A program made the position numbers and the translations under genes. A DNA stretch of 64,000 bases from Paraburkholderia caffeinilytica (lineage in GTDB: Bacteria > Pseudomonadota > Gammaproteobacteria > Burkholderiales > Burkholderiaceae), in NCBI RefSeq assembly GCF_003368325.1, contig NZ_CP031466.1, positions 558,001 through 622,000 of the forward strand. Direction: 5' to 3'. Below the pieces are notes generated by a model that saw only the letters and a list, made by a program, of their open reading frames with translations, had not been told where the DNA came from and made no database searches. Shown here one piece after another: positions 1 through 8,793 of this stretch. Position 1 is the first letter of the stretch, and every line of letters starts with the position of its first letter.

Positions 1-366
1 CGAGCGCGATTCGTCGAACGGATCGTCTTCTGAATCGACGCCCTGCGGATCGACCATGCCTTTGTCGATCACCGTGCAGCCGGGTTCGAGCGCCAGCAGC
101 GGATGATTGCCGCCAACCCGGCTGTCGAAGCCGGCCATGCCGTCCTGCGCCTCCGGCACGCTGTTGACGAGGGTCGCGTTGGAGGTGGTGATCTCGTCCG
201 GCGAGATCGGGCTGTAGCCGGCGATGCGGGCGGCCTCGAGATTCTTGCCGTCGGTGTCGACCGTGCTGTCGTGCGTGCGGTCGTTGTGCAGTTCCGTCGT
301 GCTCGGGCCGGTGGTGCGTGGCTGTTTGCCGGCGTCTGCCGGCGTGTTGATATCGCTGTTCATCAT
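1..366 (-). CDS. Hypothetical protein, DUF3005-like, 3' end outside the window
   Basis: A minus-strand frame stays open from a double ATG at 366/363 to the window edge, giving 122 visible codons and no stop. A GGAG element lies just upstream of the double ATG, so either Met could start translation. The product is hydrophilic, rich in Asp, Ser and Thr, begins MNSDINTPADAG, and has no signal peptide or membrane segment. It reminds me of the small Burkholderia-restricted DUF3005 proteins, but that is memory of the family, not a search. Function is unknown. The plus-strand frame at 103-492 is its antisense shadow. Confidence 0.6.
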   Translation of the reverse strand, partial: MMNSDINTPADAGKQPRTTGPSTTELHNDRTHDSTVDTDGKNLEAARIAGYSPISPDEITTSNATLVNSVPEAQDGMAGFDSRVGGNHPLLALEPGCTVIDKGMVDPQGVDSEDDPFDESRS

Positions 367-711
367 GCATTCTCCATTGAGAGGACATGGTTGAAGTGCA
401 GCAAAACCCGTTCCGCCTCGCACAACATCTTTGTGCGTGTGAGGTGTGCCGCGGTTGCCTCGCAGTTTATGTGCTGTGACTATGTGCGGTGACATATGCA
501 ATGACATATGCGGGCATTTCGCGTGGCGATTGCGTCCGCGATTCTTTTCGTTTTTTTTAATGGACGCCCATTTTCTACAGAGTATGATCTTACTCCGACG
601 AGCGAAGCGCGGTTAAATTGAAGGCATGCGTCCGGCTGTTTTCACGTGGCCGGCAACGAACAGACGCGCGCTACTCAAAACATCTTACGAGGCCGTCAGG
701 GCGGGTGACAC
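367..711. other. Intergenic region with a short direct repeat
   Basis: About 345 bases between two divergent genes with no convincing ORF. The decamer TGACATATGC occurs twice, at about 490 and 502, a 12-bp spacing that could be a regulator site for either gene. An AT-rich, T-run stretch at about 540-590 could contain a promoter. No terminator-like hairpin was seen. Confidence 0.3.
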
Positions 712-945
712 ATGCATTTCGATGCTGCATTCACACATCGCGGCTACTTGCTGAATTGCGCGCCGGCGCGCGCGGGCGATGGCACTTGGCAACCTTATGT
801 GGTCATCTCCCGCTCGAGCGACGGCGAACTGGTCGCCAACCGTTTTTTCCCCACCGACTTGCGTTTTCCTGACGAAGCCACCGCTATCGCGCACGCGCGC
901 GACTGGGCCGTGCGCTGGATCGATGCGAGCAGCGTGACCATCTGA
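712..945 (+). CDS. Small conserved hypothetical protein, 77 aa
   Basis: A 77-residue soluble protein starting MHFDAAFTHRGY, with no signal peptide and no membrane segment. The tract YVVISRSSDGELV followed by an Ala/Arg-rich helix ending in DWAVRWIDAS suggests a compact alpha/beta fold. The length and composition resemble small Burkholderia proteins of unknown function. The reading frame has codon use like the neighbouring genes (G/C at third positions), which supports it being coding. It stands alone, about 125 bases before the serine acetyltransferase gene. No function can be assigned. Confidence 0.6.
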   Translation: MHFDAAFTHRGYLLNCAPARAGDGTWQPYVVISRSSDGELVANRFFPTDLRFPDEATAIAHARDWAVRWIDASSVTI

Positions 946-1071
946 CGCGCATTCGCCCTGCGCGGACGGGCTACCGGCCGGCTTGACGGCGCCGCGCGGG
1001 ACATGGCAAAACGCGGTAATCTCTTGGGACAATCACTCTGAACCGTGCTTGTCGCGCGGCGCTGTCCTTTT

Positions 1072-2004
1072 ATGCCTAATGTGCCTTCCCACAACTGGGG
1101 TCTCGAACAGATCGTCGCGGACTTGCGTGCGTCGCGTGAAGAATTGCACCGCACGCGGCATCCGCTCGGCATTCGCGAACTGCCGTCGCGCGACGCGGTG
1201 ATCGCCATTGTCGCCGGCCTGCGCGCGGCGCTGTTTCCCACGCACTACGGCGCGCCCGATCTAACCGACGAAACGGTCGACTACTACGTCGGCCACACGC
1301 TCGAAAGCACATTGCGATTGCTTGCCGAACAGATTCGCCGCGCCTTGCGCTTTCTGCCCGAGTTCGGCGAAACGCCCGATGCGGATCTGAAGGAGCGCGC
1401 ATTCAATGTCGCGCGAGAGTTCGGCACGCAGCTGCCGGGTATTCGCGCGTTGCTGGTCAGCGATATCCAGGCCGCTTTCACCGGCGACCCGGCCGCGCAG
1501 CACATCACCGAAATTCTGCTGTGTTATCCGGGCGTATGGGCGATGACGCACCATCGTCTTGCGCACGCGCTGCATCGCCTCGGTGTGCCTTTGCTCGCGC
1601 GTTTCATCAACGAGATCGCGCACTCGGCGACCGGCATCGACATTCACCCGGGCGCGACTATCGGCCCGAGTTTCTTTATCGACCACGGCACCGGCGTCGT
1701 GATCGGCGAGACCGCGATCATCGGCGAGCGCGTGCGCGTCTACCAGGCCGTGACGCTTGGCGCGAAGAGCTTCGCCGCGGATGTCGACGGCACGCTGGTC
1801 AAGGGCAACGCGCGCCATCCGATCGTTGAAGACGACGTCGTGATTTATGCCGGCGCGACGATTCTCGGCCGCGTGACGATCGGGCGCGGCTCCGTGATCG
1901 GCGGCAATGTGTGGCTTACGCATAGCGTGCCGCCGGGCAGCAGTGTGTCGCAAGGCAAGATCCGCGAGAGTGAGCGCACGGGCACGGACGAGGCGGGCGG
2001 TTGA
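1072..2004 (+). CDS. cysE: Serine O-acetyltransferase (EpsC/CysE type)
   Basis: Transfers acetyl from acetyl-CoA to L-serine to give O-acetylserine, the precursor of cysteine; cytoplasmic. The 310-residue protein has an N-terminal helical part (about 1-180), then a left-handed beta-helix of hexapeptide repeats from about residue 184. The active-site regions DIHPGATIG and DHGTGVVIGE are both present, followed by a loop and HPIVEDDVVIYAGATILG. The length fits the longer EpsC-like group rather than the 270-residue E. coli CysE. A GTG at 1045 is in frame, but the ATG at 1072 gives the natural N-terminus. No cysteine-synthase gene lies beside it, so it appears to be a single-gene unit. Confidence 0.88.
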   Translation: MPNVPSHNWGLEQIVADLRASREELHRTRHPLGIRELPSRDAVIAIVAGLRAALFPTHYGAPDLTDETVDYYVGHTLESTLRLLAEQIRRALRFLPEFGETPDADLKERAFNVAREFGTQLPGIRALLVSDIQAAFTGDPAAQHITEILLCYPGVWAMTHHRLAHALHRLGVPLLARFINEIAHSATGIDIHPGATIGPSFFIDHGTGVVIGETAIIGERVRVYQAVTLGAKSFAADVDGTLVKGNARHPIVEDDVVIYAGATILGRVTIGRGSVIGGNVWLTHSVPPGSSVSQGKIRESERTGTDEAGG

Positions 2005-2211
2005 TGGGCGGGCCGGCTCACGTGTCACCTCGCGCCCAGCAGTGGGGCTTGGCGCGCGTGCCGCGCTGCGGTTCGACGCGTCATTCGTCGCGCGTTTCAC
2101 CGTGCGCCTCCTCGCCCTCCGCTTCGCCAGATATGCCGCCATGCAACTCGCCGCGCAGGTTCGCGCGTGTTGTGCCGCGCGGAACGCCTGTTGACTTCTG
2201 AGAGGCGATCC

Positions 2212-3036
2212 ATGTCATACGGCCGCGTTCATATGCCTCGTTGCGCGATTGCCGGCGTCGAAGCGACGGTGGCCGAAACGGCGCATTCGTTTCCGCGCCA
2301 TTCGCACGATCGCTTTGGCGTGGGCGTGATCGTTGCCGGCGGGCATCGATCGTCGAGTGGGCGCGGCGTGGTTGAAGCGCGGGCGAGCGACGCGATCATG
2401 GTGAATCCGGGGGAGGTGCACGACGGCAGCCCGCTCGACGAGCGCGGACGTGCATGGCGCATGTTGTATTTCGAACCGTCGATGCTGAGCGATGTCGCGA
2501 TCGAGTTGAGCGACGTGGCCACACGCGAGATCGAACTGACGCAACCGGCGATCCACGATCCGTTGCTGAAGATGCTATTCGAGCGCCTGTTCGCGGTATC
2601 GGTGGAAGCGCAATGCGTGCCGGACGACCTGGTGCGAGAGGAGGCGATGCTCGCGTTGCTTGGGTATCTGGTTCGCACTCACGCGACCACGCATGCGCGC
2701 TCGCGATTGGCACAGCCGTTGGGCCCGATTGCCCGAGCGCGGGCACGCATCGACGATGACCCTTCGTCACCGCTCACGCTAACCGACCTTGCTGCCGACG
2801 CCGGCGTGAGCCGCTTCCAGCTGCTGCGAGCCTTCGCGCACGAGACCGGCTTACCGCCGCACGCATACAGGATGCAGCGCCGGGTGATGCTTGCGAGACA
2901 ACTGATCGCACGTGGCGCGACGTTGGCGGATGCAGCTGCCGCGGCGGGGTTCGCCGACCAGAGCCACATGACCCGAGCGTTCGTGCGATTACAGGGGATC
3001 ACGCCCGCCAACTACGCGTCCGCGAAGCGACGCTAG
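2212..3036 (+). CDS. AraC-family transcriptional regulator
   Basis: A 274-residue regulator with an N-terminal AraC-type cupin sensor domain (His-rich motif PRHSHDRFGVG near residue 25, then a conserved NPGEVHDGSP loop) and a C-terminal double helix-turn-helix over about residues 170-274, ending ITPANYASAKRR. The ATG at 2212 was chosen because GAGAGGCG lies just upstream; an earlier in-frame Met at 2167 has no clear ribosome site. Such proteins usually regulate an adjacent transport or catabolic gene, but the next gene downstream is separated by repeat R1, so the target cannot be inferred from context. Confidence 0.85.
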   Translation: MSYGRVHMPRCAIAGVEATVAETAHSFPRHSHDRFGVGVIVAGGHRSSSGRGVVEARASDAIMVNPGEVHDGSPLDERGRAWRMLYFEPSMLSDVAIELSDVATREIELTQPAIHDPLLKMLFERLFAVSVEAQCVPDDLVREEAMLALLGYLVRTHATTHARSRLAQPLGPIARARARIDDDPSSPLTLTDLAADAGVSRFQLLRAFAHETGLPPHAYRMQRRVMLARQLIARGATLADAAAAAGFADQSHMTRAFVRLQGITPANYASAKRR

Positions 3037-3054
3037 GCAAAAAACCCGCCGCTG

Positions 3055-3605
3055 GTTTGATGAAGTACTCATCGGCGCGCGCAGCGCCGCCGGAAGAATG
3101 ACACCCTTGTCACAAGCGCGGGCAGGAGCACGAGCACAGCCGACGGCCCCCACCACACTGAACCGAAGCCGAGGGTTTCCCATGCAGACCCGTCCGCGAC
3201 GCACGCAGTGCGGAGTGGGAGCTGATGAGTCCCTTGTCACAAGCATATGCAGGTGCACGAACACAGATTCCAGATGCACCACTACCGTGTGCGAGCTACG
3301 GTGCCCACTTAGCATTAGCGGTTTGAGCTGCTTTCTTTTGCCTACTTTTCTTTGCAGCCGGCAAAGAAAAGTAGGTGCCTGCCCCGCACAGGGGCAAACG
3401 CTAATAGACCACGAAGAAATCAAGGAAAGGCACTGTCGCAAGCGTGCGGACAACGAGCACCTCACAGACGAACGGGACAAGAAAAGGCCCCACCGCAAGC
3501 AAGCGGACAACAACCACCTCGCACACGAACAACACAGAAAAAAAGCCAACGCTGCAGGCACAAAGACAACAAGCAGACAACAAGCGCCGCAGGCACAAAG
3601 CACCC
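3055..3605. repeat. Dispersed repeat R1 (one-sided copy)
   Basis: Non-coding sequence shared with 47.2-48.1 kb (R3). Block 3085-3140 matches 47777-47830; 3140-3245 matches the reverse complement of about 47465-47570; 3245-3432 matches 47820-47995. Landmarks are the inverted pair CTTTTCTTTGC/GCAAAGAAAAG near 3345-3370, CTGCCCCGCACAGGGGC near 3380, and CTAATAGACCAC near 3402. After the last landmark comes a degenerate tail of units beginning CAAGGAAAGG or similar. Several ORFs cross it, but they are open on both strands without ribosome sites and have low-complexity products, so I do not call genes here. Confidence 0.75.
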
Positions 3606-4121
3606 CTACCCCATCCTCAAAAACCTCAAAACCGAAACCCCATGCACACCATGCAACCAAACATGCTCACCAACAAACCACGCCACAACCCACGAACCCG
3701 CGACAACAATCAAATCACAGTGCCCACTATTCCAAAGATTCAACGAATGCCGCCCAGCAACCCAGGGCACCCCAAGCGGATTAGGCCAATCGGCGAGTAA
3801 ATGCATCAACCCACCACAAGCAAACCCAAACACCGGCGCAGCATAGATAGAATGCCCAAGCCAATGATAAGAACCCGCGAGCAACGCGACCCACCCCACA
3901 CCCCAATGCGTCAACGTACGATGCGTGATCCACAGCCTTCGCGCGCGTGACCACCACGCCACCTCCAGCCAGTCCGGCGCCGTACTCCCCGCCACTCCGG
4001 CGATGAAACTCAACAACACGCCGATATGAAACGAACCACCGCCGCTGACGCGCGCGACAACCGCCGCGGCGATAACGCCAGCCGCAAACCCAGTCGCGTG
4101 ATGTGCTTTGTTGGATGCCAT
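3606..4121 (-). CDS. Inner-membrane metal-dependent hydrolase, YdjM/DUF457-like
   Basis: A 171-residue polytopic protein. About four hydrophobic segments are seen: near residues 10-25 (GFAAGVIAAAVVARV), 35-50, 78-105 and 138-152. The polar motif WITHRTLTHWG at about 64-74 carries the His and Thr pattern typical of this family, and APDWLE and HLLADWPNPLG add further conserved acidic and His residues that probably bind metal. Family members are membrane-bound and poorly characterised; the E. coli homologue YdjM is SOS-induced. Its 3' end abuts repeat R1, and the last residues (GVSVLRFLRMG) may already be repeat-derived. Substrate unknown. Confidence 0.75.
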   Translation of the reverse strand: MASNKAHHATGFAAGVIAAAVVARVSGGGSFHIGVLLSFIAGVAGSTAPDWLEVAWWSRARRLWITHRTLTHWGVGWVALLAGSYHWLGHSIYAAPVFGFACGGLMHLLADWPNPLGVPWVAGRHSLNLWNSGHCDLIVVAGSWVVAWFVGEHVWLHGVHGVSVLRFLRMG

Positions 4122-4264
4122 CGAACCTCACGGCGCAGCGCGCCGGATAAAAGCCAAGGGGCGGCTATGTTCGCAGATGAACAGATAAAAAAATAGCCGA
4201 CACACGAGATAAAAATTCGCGCATCGGCGTGGCTTTCGACAACGTAGCGATGTGACCAGAAAAC

Positions 4265-4618
4265 TCAGGTCGCACAGCGCGCAATATCGAAGCGCATTTC
4301 CGATTCTGGCGGATCGTCAGGTGCATTCGCGGGATGCATCACCTTGATGACCGAGCCGGCGTTTGACGGCGTCAGCGTGACGAAATACGAGTTGTTCGAA
4401 TCGGCGCCGACAGCGATCTCGGTCGCGTTGCCTACGTGCGACATCCGCACGCGTGAGAGCTTGTTTTCGAGGCAATCGGCGATATAAGCAGGCGCGCGCT
4501 GTGAAGACACGTACATCATCGGCTGGGACGCATCGCGGGCGGGGCCGCTGGAGGAACCGCAGGCAGCGACAAAGGCGGTGATGGCGGCAGCAGAGGTAAG
4601 CAGGAGAAGTCTTTTCAT
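4265..4618 (-). CDS. Small putative lipoprotein
   Basis: A 117-residue protein with a lipoprotein signal: positively charged MKR, a hydrophobic core, and the lipobox VAAC with the lipidated Cys at residue 20. The mature part is about 98 residues, contains two further cysteines (CLENKL and the C-terminal RCAT) that could form a disulfide, and an FVTLTPSNAGSVIKV beta-like tract. The longer in-frame extension to 4771 lacks signal features, so the Met at 4618 is preferred. It is probably anchored in the envelope. I do not recognise the family; similar small Cys-paired lipoproteins are common in Burkholderia. Confidence 0.75.
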   Translation of the reverse strand: MKRLLLLTSAAAITAFVAACGSSSGPARDASQPMMYVSSQRAPAYIADCLENKLSRVRMSHVGNATEIAVGADSNNSYFVTLTPSNAGSVIKVMHPANAPDDPPESEMRFDIARCAT

Positions 4619-4911
4619 GGTCTGATCGTCGGCGTCCCCGATCGTGCACGGGAACTTGGGGCGCGGGCGAAGCGCGACGCGACTGAGCGCAACGTCATGC
4701 TTCGCGACGAAGCCGCCGTTCAACCGCAACGACGTTACGGCAAGGAAGGCAACGGGTCCCAGTATACCCATCGCGCGCTTGAGCCGTCACCACGGCTACG
4801 TCGAAACGTAAGGACGTAAGCCGCATGAAAAAACCACGCGTGATCGTGCCACGCGCGGGTTCAGCTGCAGAGCGGACCGGTACGCCGCCCCGCATGTGCC
4901 ACCAGAAAAAC

Positions 4912-5458
4912 TCAGAAGCGATGATGCAGGCCGACGGCCGCGGCAACCTGGTTGCCGGTCGACGACGGCGCCAGCGTGTTGATCGCCTCCACGTTCGCAC
5001 CGAAGTTGCCGAGTTCGCCCGATGCGTGCTGGTACACGCCTTCGACGTATACATCGGTGCGCTTGCTCAGCGAGTAGTCGCCTTGCAGCGACACCGTGTG
5101 CCACTTTGGATCGCCCGAGCCGTTCGAGCCGGACATCTTGCCGTCGGTGAACGTGTACGACGCGGCGAGGCTCAGGGCCGTTGTCGTACGAAGCGCCGAC
5201 GCTCCATGCGCGGTTGTTCGAGAACTGGCCGGCCGAATTGCTGAAGCCGTACAGGCCGCCGAATTTCAGGCCGGCGTAGTTCGCGCTCGTGTACTTCACG
5301 GCATTCCTGATCGAGAACGAGTTGTCCAGATTGTCGTTGTCGAACGGGTGAGCGGCGAGATTATTGCCATAGCCCGCGCCCGCTTCGGACAGCGGCGCCA
5401 GGTAGTCGACGACGGAGTCATACTGGCTAACTCCGGGACAGTGCGTAGAGAATCGCAT
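4912..5458 (-). pseudogene. Decayed Gram-negative porin (Porin_4/OmpC-like) remnant
   Basis: Two porin-like pieces lie in different minus-strand frames. The upstream piece (about 5430-5185) reads SVVDYLAPLSEAGAGYGNN then VKYTSANYAGLKFGGLYGFS, as in the middle of Burkholderia porins. The downstream piece reads SLAASYTFTDGKMSG, DYSLSKRTDVYVEGVYQHAS and ends VAAAVGLHHRF, the classic C-terminal beta strand with terminal Phe. The frame changes near 5185. About the first third of a 360-380-residue porin and roughly 80 internal residues are missing, and there is no signal peptide. It cannot make a full barrel. Confidence 0.8.
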
Positions 5459-6047
5459 TCCAGTGCTGACAGCCGATTCCGCCGGCTGCCTGACGATCCG
5501 CTGCGAAGTGTATGCCTGCTATTTATATTTTTAAGCGTGTATGGCGCAACAATGCATTTTCTAATTCGCAATGGAGAATAGGGAATTGTGTAAGTGCGGA
5601 TAAATAGAGGAAAAAATATTTATGTGGGATGGCGCTGTAACTATTTGTCAAATTGTGAGTGTTGCCGCATCGCGACGTTCCCGCTGCGTCATATTCAGTA
5701 AGGATTTGAGCGGATCGTTGCGCGGACCTCGATTCACTCCGATTTCTGCAATGCACTCTTTCAATTCCCGTGGTCTATCCAGGCGAATTGCAGTTCTACA
5801 ATTCGGTTCACCCTCTGACCAAGGGTGCTTTTTTCATTTTTTATACGCGGCTTTCGGGCCGCGTTTTTTTGGAATTATTTATGGTCGATTTATAAGTTCC
5901 CGCAAGTGACGAAACGCACTGTGCCGATTGACGAAGAGCGTGCCCTGGCTTGTCCGTTCGTCAGAGGGCCGCATTCGGCGGGGGTGGGGCGGGTAGAATC
6001 GCAGGCTTGAGATGTGTTTCCGCCCCGCGAACGTGAGTAAACCTGTA
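5459..6047. other. Intergenic region without a convincing gene
   Basis: About 590 bases of lower GC than the flanks. Several short ORFs cross it but none has a good ribosome site or recognisable product. The only clear element is the Rho-independent terminator at 5846-5870. A plus-strand transcript ending there would have to start within this region, so a small RNA is possible. Confidence 0.35.
5846..5870 (+). terminator. Rho-independent terminator with no assigned gene
   Basis: Perfect 6-bp stem CGCGGC/GCCGCG with loop TTTCGG followed by seven T. It points along the plus strand, but no plus-strand gene precedes it within 2.5 kb. Confidence 0.7.
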
Positions 6048-6620
6048 ATGACCGATACCTCCCTTCCATCGTCCGACACCGCTGCTGACTCCCCGACGGA
6101 AGGTGCGCCCGACATGCACGAAACCCCGCTCGAGCATCTGGAAGAAGCGCTGCCCGAAACCCAGCACGAAGACCGCCTGTGGCGAGACGACGGCTGGACC
6201 GCACGCGTCATCAAGAACGAAGACGATGAAGGCTGGGCCGTCGCAATGATCAAGGACGGCGAAGCGGAACCGGCGCTCGTCGGCCCGTGGACGATGGGTC
6301 GCAACAAGAAGGATCCGAAGCCGCTCGACACGTCGGCGTTCAACACGCTGGTCAAAACCGCGTCCGAGGTATTGCGTCGCCATGAGCAGCAACTGCGCGC
6401 CCAGTTGCATAAGGAAGTGCGCGTAGCCAGCGCGGACGGCAGCGGCGAACTCGACATCACGCTCGACATCGTTCCCGATGAAGACGAACCGTACGCGCTG
6501 CTGACCGCGCTCGACACATTCGGCGAACAGATCGCGCAAGTGCAGGTCGCGCCGAACTTCAAGCTCAGCAAGGCGAGCGCCGCTGCGTGGGTCGAAAACG
6601 AATTCCGCCGTCCGGGCTAG
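6048..6620 (+). CDS. Conserved hypothetical protein
   Basis: A 190-residue acidic, soluble protein. The N-terminal 50 residues are low-complexity (Thr, Ser, Glu, Pro) and probably disordered; the remainder contains RLWRDDGWTARVIKNEDDEG and a C-terminal helical part ending AAAWVENEFRRPG. There is no signal peptide or transmembrane segment. An in-frame Met at 6012 would add 12 residues; the Met at 6048 is preferred because the sequence from there looks like a natural N-terminus, though the ribosome site is weak for both. I know no function for it. Confidence 0.65.
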   Translation: MTDTSLPSSDTAADSPTEGAPDMHETPLEHLEEALPETQHEDRLWRDDGWTARVIKNEDDEGWAVAMIKDGEAEPALVGPWTMGRNKKDPKPLDTSAFNTLVKTASEVLRRHEQQLRAQLHKEVRVASADGSGELDITLDIVPDEDEPYALLTALDTFGEQIAQVQVAPNFKLSKASAAAWVENEFRRPG

Positions 6621-6674
6621 ATCGGCTGTGGCAGAGGTCGGCTAACGAACAGCCGAATTAAATATTACTAAAGC

Positions 6675-6703
6675 CTGTCAATATACTTTCATATTGACTT
6701 CAT
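6675..6703 (+). promoter_or_regulatory. Pho box (PhoB-binding site) upstream of phoX
   Basis: Three 7-bp units follow one another every 11 bases: CTGTCAA (6675), CTTTCAT (6686) and ACTTCAT (6697), with 4-bp AT-rich spacers. This matches the PhoB direct-repeat pattern CTGTCAT-N4-CTGTCAT. A TAGAAT hexamer at about 6703 could serve as the -10. Position, about 110 bases before a phosphatase start, supports phosphate-starvation control. Confidence 0.7.
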
Positions 6704-6810
6704 AGAATCCTCGCGTCATAGCGGCGCGAGCGTGAGCCATGCGGTTCCGGGTCTGAGTGCGTGCCGGCTGTGCCTTCACCCACGCTACCCAAACCCTGGA
6801 TCACGACAAC

Positions 6811-8763
6811 ATGGCAGAGCCGTTCGACCCTTCCCGCCGCAAGGCCCTGAAACTACTCGCCGGTGCGCCGATGCTGCCGTTAGGCGGCCTCGCAACGGCG
6901 TCGATGCTGACCGCGTGCGGCGGAGGCGAGGAACTCGCGACGCCGGTCAAGCCCGTGGCCAACTTTGTCTCGGCGGCGTTCAGCGGCATGGCCGCGCCGA
7001 CGCTGGCGGACCCCGCCGCGATGGCGAAAACCACGGTCGGCTCGATGCTCTCCGTGCAACTGAGCGACGGCAGCAGCCGTACCTTCAGGCTCGCTTACCA
7101 GCCGTTCTTCGTCACCGGCGACATGGTGCCGAGCATCAAGGGCGGTACGATCCTGGCCGGCGGCTATTTCGACATCAACAATCAGCCGGTCTTCGATAAA
7201 TCGGTAGCGGGTAAAGAACGCCAGTTCTATTCGGACTGCCCGGACGGCAGTTCGCTAATCCGCCTCGACAAACCCACGGTGAAGGGCCTCAAGGGCAATG
7301 CGGTATTCGCGGTCGTGCAGTTCGAATACACGACCCGCGATCAGAGTCTGAAGTCGATGTACGGCCAGTTGCCGTCGCCGATCGCCGTGCTCACACTCGA
7401 TCAGGACCCGGCCACCGGCAAGCTGGCACTGGTGGGCTACCACAACGTCGATACGTCGAAGGCGCATGGCTTGTGGATCACCTGCGGCGCGAGCCTGTCG
7501 CCGTGGAACACGCATCTGTCGAGTGAAGAGTACGAGCCGGACGCCACGACGATCGCAACCAACAGTCAGTTCAAGGGCTTCAGCCGCAGCCTTTACGGCG
7601 ACGAAACCACCGCCAATCCCTATCACTATGGCCATCTGCCGGAAGTCACCGTCAATCCCGATGGCACCGGCACGATCAGGAAACACTACTGCCTCGGCCG
7701 CATCTCGCACGAACTGATTCAGGTGATGCCGGACAAGCGCACCGTACTGATGGGCGACGACGCGACCAACGGCGGCCTCTTCATGTTCATCGCCGATCGT
7801 GTGGCCGATCTGTCGGCGGGCACGCTATACGTCGCGAAATGGACGCAGGTGTCGTCGAGCGGCGCGGGCGCGGCAACGCTTTCCTGGATCAATCTGGGCC
7901 ACGCGACCAGCGACGAAATCGAGGCGCTCGCCAACCAGCTGAGCGCGAGCAACATCATGGACGTCGCGACTAGGGACCCGGCCGATTCGACCTACACGAA
8001 GATCAACTACAACGGCACTTTCAACTGGGTGCGCGTCAAATCGGGCATGACCAAGGCGGCGACCTTCCTCGAAACGCATCGCTATGCGGCGTTGGCGGGC
8101 GGCAGCATGGGGTTCACGAAGCTCGAAGGCACGACGGTCAATATCAAGGACAAGGTGCTGTATTCGGCGATGTCGCGCATCGAGAAATCGATGGTGCGCG
8201 GCCATGCCGCATCGACCGAGGTCGCCGTCGACAAGGCGATCAACGCCGGCGCGGTTTACGCGCTGAACATGAAGGGCGGCCAGCGCGACCGCAGCGGCGG
8301 CGCGATCAACAGCGACTGGGTGCCGGTGGACATGGCCGCGCCCGCGGCGCTGGTCGGCGAGGATCTATCGTCCGCCGACGCCCTCGGCAACACGGCGAAC
8401 CCGGAGCGCATCGCGAATCCGGACAACCTCAAGTTCTCGGAGAAATTGCGCACGCTCTTTATCGGTGAAGACAGCGGCATGCACGTCAACAATTTTCTGT
8501 GGGCTTACAACGTCGACACGAAGACGCTGGCACGTGTGTTGTCCTGTCCCGCGGGCGCGGAGTCGACCGGCCTGCATGCAGTCGACGAAATCAACGGCTG
8601 GACGTATGTGATGAGCAACTTCCAGCATGTCGGCGATTGGGAAAGTCCGTTGCACGACAAGGTCCAATCGACCCTTGATCCGCTCGTGCGGGCGAACTAT
8701 AAGGACCGCTTCGGCGCGACGGTGGGATATCTCACGGCCGACCCGGCGGGGATCAGGCTGTAG
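6811..8763 (+). CDS. phoX: PhoX-family alkaline phosphatase (DUF839), exported by Tat
   Basis: A 650-residue protein of the PhoX family, calcium/iron-dependent phosphatases that release phosphate from organic esters outside the cytoplasm. The N-terminus SRRKALKLLAGAP is a twin-arginine signal, and it is followed by the lipobox-like LTACGGG, so the enzyme may be a Tat-exported lipoprotein. Family-typical tracts include WGLWITCGA-like WITCGASLSPWNTHLSSEE, the GRISHELIQVMPDKRTVLMGDD segment and LFIGEDSG near the C-terminus. The Met at 6811 was chosen because it places the Tat motif at the N-terminus. A Pho box lies upstream. Single-gene unit. Confidence 0.85.
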   Translation: MAEPFDPSRRKALKLLAGAPMLPLGGLATASMLTACGGGEELATPVKPVANFVSAAFSGMAAPTLADPAAMAKTTVGSMLSVQLSDGSSRTFRLAYQPFFVTGDMVPSIKGGTILAGGYFDINNQPVFDKSVAGKERQFYSDCPDGSSLIRLDKPTVKGLKGNAVFAVVQFEYTTRDQSLKSMYGQLPSPIAVLTLDQDPATGKLALVGYHNVDTSKAHGLWITCGASLSPWNTHLSSEEYEPDATTIATNSQFKGFSRSLYGDETTANPYHYGHLPEVTVNPDGTGTIRKHYCLGRISHELIQVMPDKRTVLMGDDATNGGLFMFIADRVADLSAGTLYVAKWTQVSSSGAGAATLSWINLGHATSDEIEALANQLSASNIMDVATRDPADSTYTKINYNGTFNWVRVKSGMTKAATFLETHRYAALAGGSMGFTKLEGTTVNIKDKVLYSAMSRIEKSMVRGHAASTEVAVDKAINAGAVYALNMKGGQRDRSGGAINSDWVPVDMAAPAALVGEDLSSADALGNTANPERIANPDNLKFSEKLRTLFIGEDSGMHVNNFLWAYNVDTKTLARVLSCPAGAESTGLHAVDEINGWTYVMSNFQHVGDWESPLHDKVQSTLDPLVRANYKDRFGATVGYLTADPAGIRL

Positions 8764-8793
8764 GGGACGAAAGGGGTAGCGCGACCCGCTGCC

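Noticed and set aside
103..492. 129-codon plus-strand ORF near the window start
   Set aside because: It is antisense to the better-supported partial minus-strand gene and has a Val/Arg-rich composition typical of shadows.
3098..3846. Several overlapping ORFs in R1 on both strands
   Set aside because: Low-complexity products, no ribosome sites, and the same sequence is dispersed as a non-coding repeat.
5690..5840. tRNA-like words before the terminator at 5846
   Set aside because: No cloverleaf can be folded: acceptor and anticodon stems do not pair.
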